Of a stretch of 8,197 bases of DNA, positions 1 through 4,643 are shown piece by piece. The notes under the pieces are model-generated. The model had not been told where the DNA came from and ran no database searches. It was given only the letters and a program-made list of their open reading frames with translations. Where the stretch lies: NCBI GenBank assembly GCA_947174155.1, contig CAMWHX010000037.1, positions 1 through 8,197 of the forward strand. The letters run 5' to 3'. Source of the stretch: an uncultured Porphyromonadaceae bacterium (lineage in GTDB: Bacteria > Bacteroidota > Bacteroidia > Bacteroidales > Muribaculaceae). Position numbers and translations under genes: made by a program. How positions within the stretch are numbered: position 1 is the stretch's first letter; each line of letters starts with the position of its first letter.

Positions 1-1
1 C

Positions 2-1480
2 GTGTCAAATCTTCGTGGTCTGGTGCTCGGAGAAACCTCATCCCCGAAAAAGGATATTCTGGGAGGATTCCTCTTCACATTTACCAAACCTCTGATACTC
101 TTCCTCATAGTCGGTCTCTTCGCGAGGTTCAACTTCCTGGGGGCCGGGATGAAGTGGTATCACTATACTCTGGGATACATCTCGATAGCCGCCGGAGCCC
201 TCGGATGGTGGTGGCTCGTCACATTCTTCATAGATCGTGTGCGCTCCCACTTCAACCTGCGCTCCATGTGGCTTATAAACCGTATTATCGGAGCTGTCAT
301 AATGATATTCGGCATAGTCGGTCTCGTCACGGGGATCTCAGCTATCGCTACTGCTGCAGAGACACCCGGGGAGCCGCGGACAGTCTCCTCCACGCAAGAC
401 ATCAGATGCTGGAATCCTCATCGGGGATACCCCGGCTGGACCGTGACAACCCCCGAGGGGGAGAGGATCACACCCTCCGGTGGGGCGCCACTGACGCTCT
501 ACGATGGAGAATCTGCGATATGTGAACTTGAAAACGAGGGTGTGACAGGCGCACCCTTTTCTCTTTCATGGAGGTTGGGTTGCACAGGGAGAGCTACAGA
601 TGACCACGGTGATGCCACAGCCCCCGATGAGGGATGGGCTTTGGCTCTGACTGACGGGGCGGGGAGCGGTTTTCGGGTCAGATGTGTGGTCGTCGAGCCG
701 GATCGCAGGGATCTCCTCGGCAGCTCACCGATTTTGCTGCTCACCATCGTCTCTATCCCGGATAATCATATACTCGTCACTCTGAAAGTCCCCAAGAGTG
801 ATTGCTATGGAGGGGATAATCACTTTCGCCTTATCCGCAACGGCGGTCGATGGAATATCTCCGCCGGGAATCGTGCCAAACCTGCCACCGCTCTCTTCGA
901 ATCCCCGACAGACCCCATCCTCCTGACCCTCTCTGCCGGGAGTCGGTCTGCGGTGACCCTCTCGGATATGACACTTATCCGCACCCGGAGGGGCGACACG
1001 GCAGCTTTGACACCGGAAGAGACAGCCCGGCGCCTTGACAGCGCCAAAGCTCCCCTTGAAGGGACCTGGGGGATACTGGAGCGCACGCTGGAAGAGAAGT
1101 ATCTGCGGTCCGGAGGTGACTACCGTCTTGCCATACTTGCCGATTCCGTCGGAGCTGATGAGAGTTACACCGGATCTTACACCATCCACTATATCTCGGG
1201 AGCCCGTAAATCCCCCTCCTCCTGGCATCCGGGCATGGTTAAGGGGCGCCTTATCCCCACCCCATTTGATGATCTCTACGATGTGGAGTGGATCGACGCT
1301 GACGGCAGAGTGCTCTCGAAGGATATACGCGGGGAGGTCACCCGGCACGAAGAGGAGAGGAGCGCTCCGGCAGGTAGAGCTTATGATGGGGAGGATGCCA
1401 TAATCGACGTCCCGACACTGACTATCCTCTTCCCCTATCACAGCTCCACACTGACCCTGCGTCGCATTACCCCCCGCTAA
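2..1480 (+). CDS. LysE/RhtB-type exporter C-terminal half fused to a beta-rich extracytoplasmic domain (5' partial)
   Basis: The reading frame is open to the left edge. The GTG at 2 is probably not the start, because a LysE-type exporter of about 205-220 residues would need about 90 more residues upstream. Visible residues 1-120 contain three to four hydrophobic helices (about 21-41, 52-75, 88-115) with the LysE-like 'GFLFTFTKPLILF' segment and a glycine-rich last helix. Family knowledge: LysE/RhtB proteins export amino acids or similar small solutes across the inner membrane. From about residue 120 the frame continues without a break into soluble sequence. Residues of about 125-335 look like a jelly-roll or lectin-like beta domain with five cysteines (inference). 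Residues of about 350-492 resemble a C-terminal beta domain I recall from secreted Bacteroidales proteins ('GTWGILER', 'GGDYRLAI', 'PGMVKGRLIPTPF', 'YDVEWIDADG', 'LTILFPYHSSTLTL'). The domain is most likely periplasmic, tethered by the last helix. The soluble part has no assigned function. The alternative is a second gene with a signal peptide starting at an internal ATG near 265. Confidence 0.6.
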   Translation: MSNLRGLVLGETSSPKKDILGGFLFTFTKPLILFLIVGLFARFNFLGAGMKWYHYTLGYISIAAGALGWWWLVTFFIDRVRSHFNLRSMWLINRIIGAVIMIFGIVGLVTGISAIATAAETPGEPRTVSSTQDIRCWNPHRGYPGWTVTTPEGERITPSGGAPLTLYDGESAICELENEGVTGAPFSLSWRLGCTGRATDDHGDATAPDEGWALALTDGAGSGFRVRCVVVEPDRRDLLGSSPILLLTIVSIPDNHILVTLKVPKSDCYGGDNHFRLIRNGGRWNISAGNRAKPATALFESPTDPILLTLSAGSRSAVTLSDMTLIRTRRGDTAALTPEETARRLDSAKAPLEGTWGILERTLEEKYLRSGGDYRLAILADSVGADESYTGSYTIHYISGARKSPSSWHPGMVKGRLIPTPFDDLYDVEWIDADGRVLSKDIRGEVTRHEEERSAPAGRAYDGEDAIIDVPTLTILFPYHSSTLTLRRITPR

Positions 1481-1490
1481 CCTAAGGCCC

Positions 1491-1516
1491 GGGGTCCCCT
1501 CCCAGACACGGACCCC
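1491..1516 (+). terminator. Stem-loop after the LysE-fusion gene, weak terminator candidate
   Basis: GGGGTCC at 1491-1497 is perfectly complementary to GGACCCC at 1510-1516, giving a 7-bp GC-rich stem with a 12-nt loop that starts 11 nt after the stop codon. Only AATTCC follows, with no T-tract, so intrinsic termination is uncertain. Confidence 0.35.
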
Positions 1517-1548
1517 AATTCCTCCCATCAAAATAATTATCGCCTCCC

Positions 1549-1581
1549 CGCTTGCCGTATGATTCTTTTTTGCTAACTTTG
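1549..1581 (+). promoter_or_regulatory. Bacteroidota-type promoter of the AbiEii cassette (repeat copy 1)
   Basis: A TTG (-33 element) at 1552-1554 is followed by a 19-nt spacer and TAACTTTG (-7 element, consensus TAnnTTTG) at 1574-1581. Transcription should begin about 7 nt further on, leaving a leader of about 15 nt before the ATG at 1602. The whole 33-bp segment recurs at 2643-2675 with a single mismatch (G at 1557, A at 2651). Confidence 0.75.
1549..1581 (+). repeat. 33-bp direct repeat, left copy
   Basis: This copy is 32/33 identical to 2643-2675 in the same orientation. The two copies bracket the AT-rich two-gene cassette at 1582-2642. Similarity stops at once on both sides of the repeat: 1548 C against 2642 G, and 1582 T against 2676 C. 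Confidence 0.85.
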
Positions 1582-1601
1582 TAGATATAAGTAGCTTTCA
1601 T

Positions 1602-1958
1602 ATGATTAAAGGAGATAACAATAATAGGGAGATATTAAAGCGAAAGCTTACAACACAGCTTAAAGAAGAACATGTATTCTGGTCATATGAACCGGATTCC
1701 ATTTCCTCCGATACAATCAGCGATGACCAACTGATTGCCCTAACCATGCGTCATCTTGATCTTAAAGAGATTGGCATTCTGTTTCAACTCTACTCAAAAC
1801 AAAAGATAAAATCTGTCTGGCGGCGTATCTTAGTTCCTGAAGGAAAATATCTCTACACACTTAATCGATTCTTTGCATGGTATTACTTCAATGCAAAGAA
1901 TCCTGATGCATATTTAAAATCACTTGAGACGCGCCGTCTTAACCAACTTGCTTTCTAA
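1602..1958 (+). CDS. DUF6922-like protein, putative antitoxin partner of AbiEii
   Basis: This small 118-residue cytoplasmic protein has no signal peptide or membrane segment. It has an N-terminal 'HVFWSYEP' stretch (about residues 24-31), a middle 'DDQLIALTMRHLDLKEIGIL' region resembling a short helical DNA-binding fold, and a C-terminal 'RFFAWYYFNAKNPDAYL' segment followed by 'LETRRLN'. From memory this pattern matches DUF6922 proteins, which in Bacteroidota are commonly encoded directly before AbiEii-family nucleotidyltransferases. It would then be the antitoxin or repressor half of the pair (inference; the classical AbiEi family is different). The stop codon overlaps the next start as TAATG, a 1-nt overlap indicating translational coupling. 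The ATG at 1602 is chosen because it lies about 20 nt after the -7 box and no earlier in-frame start fits behind that promoter. Base composition is markedly more AT-rich than the flanking genes. Confidence 0.7.
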   Translation: MIKGDNNNREILKRKLTTQLKEEHVFWSYEPDSISSDTISDDQLIALTMRHLDLKEIGILFQLYSKQKIKSVWRRILVPEGKYLYTLNRFFAWYYFNAKNPDAYLKSLETRRLNQLAF

Positions 1959-2632
1959 TGACTCTTTCTTTACACCCGGGATTAGCCCCAAAGACAGCCG
2001 ATATTATCGAGCCAATATCCAAACTTGAATGTATTAAGCCCTATCTGCTGGTTGGAGGGACTGCATTATCTATTCAATTGGGTACGCGTCAAAGCGAAGA
2101 TCTTGATTTCATGTCCTGGCGAAAATCCAAAAATGAAAGGAGGGAGGTCAATTGGCCTGAAATCAAGAAAGAGCTCGAATACATTGGGACCATAGAGAAT
2201 ATGGAGATTCTTGACTTTGACCATGTAGAGTATGTGGTCAATGGTGTCAAACTCTCCTTCTACGCGAATCCTAACTATTCACCGGTTAAGGATGAGATAC
2301 ATCTTATTAACAATCTTCGTCTCGCAGATTTAGAATCCATAGGGGCTATGAAGATGGAAGTACTGCTAAGGAGAAGTAAATTCAGGGATTACTATGACTT
2401 ATATTCTCTCATTGAATATGGCTGTAATTTACAAAACATGATAGATTTGGCATTAAAGTATTCCGGTCATAAACTAAAATCAAAGAATCTTCTTGCATTA
2501 CTCACTCGTAGTGATCACTTTGTTGAAGATACTAATTTCAAAACTCTTAATCCCATATACACCATAACTGCCAAAGATATTGAAGAGCGTTTAAAGGAAG
2601 AATTGATTAAAATTAATCAGACTTCAAAATAA
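1958..2632 (+). CDS. AbiEii/AbiGii-family nucleotidyltransferase, putative toxin
   Basis: This 224-residue protein has the signature of the AbiEii (DUF1814) nucleotidyltransferase-like toxin family. The core is 'YLLVGGTALSIQLGTRQSEDLDF', with the GG of the nucleotidyltransferase loop at residues 33-34 and the metal-binding acidic pair D48 and D50. Downstream come 'IGAMKMEVLLRR' with K132 and the conserved 'FRDYYDLY' at 142-149. All key family residues appear present, so it is probably active. Known for the family: AbiEii proteins transfer nucleotides, with tRNA acceptor ends as targets in studied members, and act in abortive phage infection or as type IV-style toxin-antitoxin pairs. Whether this one follows that mechanism is inference. 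The length is shorter than Streptococcus AbiEii (about 300 residues) but usual for Bacteroidota members. It is coupled to the upstream DUF6922-like gene and shares its promoter at 1549-1581. AT-rich composition (16 G+C of 60 bases at 2401-2460, counted by eye) suggests horizontal acquisition. Confidence 0.85.
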   Translation: MTLSLHPGLAPKTADIIEPISKLECIKPYLLVGGTALSIQLGTRQSEDLDFMSWRKSKNERREVNWPEIKKELEYIGTIENMEILDFDHVEYVVNGVKLSFYANPNYSPVKDEIHLINNLRLADLESIGAMKMEVLLRRSKFRDYYDLYSLIEYGCNLQNMIDLALKYSGHKLKSKNLLALLTRSDHFVEDTNFKTLNPIYTITAKDIEERLKEELIKINQTSK

Positions 2633-2642
2633 ATACCGAGGG

Positions 2643-2675
2643 CGCTTGCCATATGATTCTTTTTTGCTAACTTTG
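2643..2675 (+). promoter_or_regulatory. Bacteroidota-type promoter of the B12-riboswitch transcript (repeat copy 2)
   Basis: A TTG at 2646-2648, a 19-nt spacer and TAACTTTG at 2668-2675 match the Bacteroidota -33/-7 pattern. The promoter begins 10 nt after the AbiEii stop codon and directly precedes the cobalamin aptamer. The predicted start near 2682 would put almost the whole aptamer in the RNA. Confidence 0.75.
2643..2675 (+). repeat. 33-bp direct repeat, right copy
   Basis: This is the second copy of the 33-bp repeat at 1549-1581 (one mismatch, same orientation), about 1.09 kb away start to start. Part of the identity is promoter consensus. The matching CGCTTGCC and the spacer ATGATTCTTTTTTGC go beyond what the consensus requires. 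Confidence 0.85.
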
Positions 2676-2681
2676 CGGCAG

Positions 2682-2870
2682 ATTCCGTCAGGGGAACACC
2701 GTGTGAATCGGTGACAGTTCCCGCTGCTGTGAACCGCAAGCGTTTCGTGCCCTTTGCGGCTGCCCGTGCAGCCCGCTCGTCACTGGAGAATCTCCGGGAA
2801 GGCGTCAGGCCCGAAATTGGCGGTAAGTCAGAAGACCCGAGCGGATGACAAGTCTGCTGTCCCCGCTCGT
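2682..2870 (+). promoter_or_regulatory. Cobalamin (vitamin B12) riboswitch aptamer
   Basis: The conserved class elements appear in the right order. GGGGAACACC (2691-2700) leads into GTGTGAATCGGTGACAG and CCCGCTGCTGTGA (2720-2732), then a variable arm (hairpin CCGCAA/TTGCGG, then CTGC/GCAG at about 2760-2771). These are followed by CACTGG (2781-2786), GGGAAGGCG (2796-2804) and the B12 box AGTCAGAAGACCC (2826-2838). A peripheral hairpin GAGCGG/CCGCTC (2839-2844 with 2863-2868) follows, in the place of the P13 arm that kisses L5 in this class. Binding of a cobamide such as adenosylcobalamin normally turns expression off. The regulated gene is the DUF4465 protein at 3001. The exact 5' and 3' limits are approximate. 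Confidence 0.9.
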
Positions 2871-2882
2871 TTGGAGCCCCTG

Positions 2883-2999
2883 TGACAAAGCCTCGGGAGT
2901 TAGGTCTATTTGTCAGATTTACGTCTCAGTCCGACCGGACGGTGATAGTCGACACATGTGAATTTAATGACTATTATTAACACTTGAACTGAGACTAAA
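2883..2999 (+). promoter_or_regulatory. Predicted expression platform of the B12 riboswitch
   Basis: Several inverted repeats fill the space between the aptamer and the ATG. TGACAAA (2883-2889) pairs with TTTGTCA (2909-2915), GTCTCAGT (2923-2930) pairs with ACTGAGAC (2988-2995), and ATAGTC (2945-2950) pairs with GACTAT (2969-2974) inside that. The outer 8-bp stem ends 5 nt before the start codon and would occlude the initiation region, which suggests translational control. No intrinsic terminator with a T-tract is visible. Pairings were found by eye, without energy calculations. Confidence 0.5.
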
Positions 3000-3000
3000 A

Positions 3001-3966
3001 ATGAGAAAATTACACTTTTCGCTTGCCGCTATCTGCCTCATGGCGACAGCCTCCCACCTCCGGGCCAACGCACAGGATCTTATGCCTGCGACCTTCGAAG
3101 ACCTCGGTCTGGCACCTGAAAGTCACTGGGTTGGTGACACCGATGATGAGGACTACATGATGGGATCTTTTCGCAGCGGATCCTTCGAATTCAACAACTT
3201 CTACTGGGCCGACTATGACTCCTGGGCCTTCTTCGGCTACGCCAACTACACAGGTAACCAGTACACCGGCTCCATGTCACAGCAATGGAACAACACCGTC
3301 GGGGGCGGATATCAATCTCCGACTTATGGTGTGCTTTACTACTCCTCCTGGATGGGAAACGCGGAGGCGACACTTCCCGATTTCCCCCTCGGAGCCACAG
3401 TGAGCGGCATGTGGGTGGTCAACAGTGCATGGGTCGCAGATGCCATTGCCAATGGAGACGGCATGAGCGGTCCCTTTGAGAAGGGAGACAAGATGACACT
3501 TACCGCAATCGGATTTGATGCCGACGATGAAGAATGCGGGAGCACCGACTTCCTCCTTGCTGACTATACTGCCGACGATCCGGCCCTGTGGTATGCCGTC
3601 AATGACTGGCGCTGGATGGATCTTTCCACTCTTGGCCCCGTGACACGCATTCGGTTCGTCATTAGTTCAACCAAAAGCAATGAGTTTGGCATGACGACAC
3701 CGGGCTACGCCTGCTTTGACGATCTCGGGATCTCCTCTCCCACCGGCATTGACACTCCCGACACCGGAGATTCCTACCGTGTGAGTGTCAGAGATGGTTA
3801 TGCGGTCATTTCCGGTCAGGAGAGCACGTTTACCGTCACTCCCGTATCCCTCTCCGGTATATGCGGTCAGAGCGTGCAGGCTGTCGACGGCATAGCCCGT
3901 GTACCGCTCACTCCCGGCATGACGCTTCTGCGTATAGGTTCGCAAGTCATACGCGTTATCCTCTGA
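3001..3966 (+). CDS. Secreted DUF4465 protein under B12-riboswitch control (possible cobamide-binding, BtuH-like)
   Basis: This 321-residue exported protein begins with a signal peptide ('MRKLHFSLAAICLMATAS...ANAQD', cleavage likely near residue 24). The cysteine at 12 is not in a proper lipobox, so it is probably not a lipoprotein. The body (about 30-245) fits DUF4465: 'ATFEDLGL' then 'ESHW', 'SGSFEFNNFYW', 'WAFFGYANYTGNQYTG', 'VSGMWVVNSAW', 'FLLADY', 'WRWMDLSTLGPVTRIRF' and 'TPGYACFDDL'. After 'TGID' (about 248) comes a tail ending 'GMTLLRIGSQVIRVIL', which resembles a type IX secretion sorting tail. From memory, DUF4465-type proteins in gut Bacteroides include BtuH surface proteins that bind vitamin B12; the riboswitch directly upstream supports a cobamide role here (inference). 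It is monocistronic: its own promoter and leader precede it, a long hairpin follows it, and no btuB, btuG or other transport gene is adjacent in the window. Confidence 0.85.
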   Translation: MRKLHFSLAAICLMATASHLRANAQDLMPATFEDLGLAPESHWVGDTDDEDYMMGSFRSGSFEFNNFYWADYDSWAFFGYANYTGNQYTGSMSQQWNNTVGGGYQSPTYGVLYYSSWMGNAEATLPDFPLGATVSGMWVVNSAWVADAIANGDGMSGPFEKGDKMTLTAIGFDADDEECGSTDFLLADYTADDPALWYAVNDWRWMDLSTLGPVTRIRFVISSTKSNEFGMTTPGYACFDDLGISSPTGIDTPDTGDSYRVSVRDGYAVISGQESTFTVTPVSLSGICGQSVQAVDGIARVPLTPGMTLLRIGSQVIRVIL

Positions 3967-3975
3967 CAATATTCC

Positions 3976-4027
3976 TACACGACGAGGGCACCCCTGATCA
4001 CAGCATATGGGGTGCCCTCGTTGTGTA
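3976..4027. terminator. Long perfect-like hairpin after the DUF4465 gene, possible terminator
   Basis: Positions 3976-3994 pair with 4009-4027 in a 19-bp stem with one G-T wobble and a 14-nt loop. The stem begins 9 nt after the DUF4465 stop codon. The placement fits a terminator, but no T-tract follows on the plus strand. It may instead be an RNA-stabilising 3' structure or a remnant of a small inverted-repeat element. Confidence 0.55.
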
Positions 4028-4079
4028 TCGGCGATGGCATAAGTAGCCTGATATAATCCCGAATAATCAATCCGGTCAG

Positions 4080-4110
4080 TTTGCCATCTCACAATTATTT
4101 CGTAATTTCG
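4080..4110 (+). promoter_or_regulatory. Bacteroidota-type promoter of the PH-domain gene
   Basis: TTTG at 4080-4083, a 19-nt spacer and TAATTTCG at 4103-4110 match the -33/-7 consensus with one mismatch in the -7 box. Transcription would start near 4117. This overlaps the first codons of the longest open frame, which begins with TTG at 4081, and so argues for the ATG at 4129 as the true start. Confidence 0.65.
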
Positions 4111-4128
4111 CGGAAAACACTATTTCGT

Positions 4129-4632
4129 ATGAAGCAACCTGTGATATTGAGCGCATTCTGCAACCTCATCAGCTACGGTGTATTGCTGCTGTTGGCGATA
4201 CTAATGATAAGCACCTGGGATCAGCCTGAGAAGTTCTGGCTCTTTTTCAGTGTAACCCTGATTTTACTGGTCTGCGGCATGTGGTGGGGACCGGTAAGTG
4301 TCAGCGCCGACAAAGAGGCTCTGCGTGTGAGACGCGTAGTAGGAAAGCATACCGTAATACCCTACTCCGAAATAGATAGCATCGAACCCTTCCAGCCCAC
4401 CATGGGGACCAGACGAATCTTCGGAGGGTCGGGATTCATGGGCTACTGGGGATGGTATCGCGAATATGGAGCAGACGTCTACTTCGCCTACTACGGGAAG
4501 GCATCAGACTGCTTCCTCGTCAAGTTGCGAAACGGGCGTCGCTACGTCATCGGTTGCCGCAATCCCCACACCATTATAGACACAGTCCGCGCTGCCCTCC
4601 CCCGCTACAACTACAGCTACACCACCGGTTGA
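4129..4632 (+). CDS. Small membrane protein with bacterial PH-like domain
   Basis: This 167-residue protein has two N-terminal transmembrane helices (about residues 5-27 and 35-53) in a short hairpin. A soluble domain of about 55-160 resembles bacterial PH (bPH) domains: 'VSVSADKEALRVRR', 'HTVIPYSEIDSIEPF', 'RRIFGGSGFMGYWGWY', 'FAYYGKASDCFLVKLRNGRR', 'YVIGCRNP', then a C-terminal helix 'HTIIDTVRAAL'. The 'rRiFGsGG.fGy.G.y' pattern is common in Bacteroidota 'PH domain-containing' proteins of unknown role. The PH-like fold would face the cytoplasm and bind lipid or protein (inference). The ATG at 4129 is preferred to the TTG at 4081 because a promoter occupies 4080-4110. The gene appears monocistronic and ends 11 nt from the stop codon of the convergent LRR gene. 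No specific function can be assigned. Confidence 0.8.
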   Translation: MKQPVILSAFCNLISYGVLLLLAILMISTWDQPEKFWLFFSVTLILLVCGMWWGPVSVSADKEALRVRRVVGKHTVIPYSEIDSIEPFQPTMGTRRIFGGSGFMGYWGWYREYGADVYFAYYGKASDCFLVKLRNGRRYVIGCRNPHTIIDTVRAALPRYNYSYTTG

Positions 4633-4643
4633 GGGTTACGTAG

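Noticed and set aside
725..1531. 268-codon open frame on the minus strand opposite the LysE-fusion gene
   Set aside because: It is antisense to a frame with clear membrane and domain signatures, has low-complexity composition rich in G, R and S, and has no recognisable domain or promoter. It is a shadow frame from GC-rich codons.
1598..1607. Extra short match CATATGATT near the start of the DUF6922-like gene to the promoter spacer
   Set aside because: Nine bases in AT-rich DNA can recur by chance, and no longer similarity surrounds it.
1549..2675. Insertion sequence or integron explanation for the direct repeats
   Set aside because: No transposase or integrase and no terminal inverted repeats are seen, and the repeats are promoter sequences of 33 bp, too long for a normal target duplication.
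3667..4092. 141-codon minus-strand frame across the end of the DUF4465 gene
   Set aside because: It crosses the hairpin at 3976-4027 and the promoter at 4080-4110, is antisense to the DUF4465 tail, and has no recognisable features.
4081..4128. TTG start giving 16 extra residues on the PH protein
   Set aside because: The segment coincides with a -33/-7 promoter, and the extra residues add a charged stretch before the first membrane helix. The ATG at 4129 fits better.
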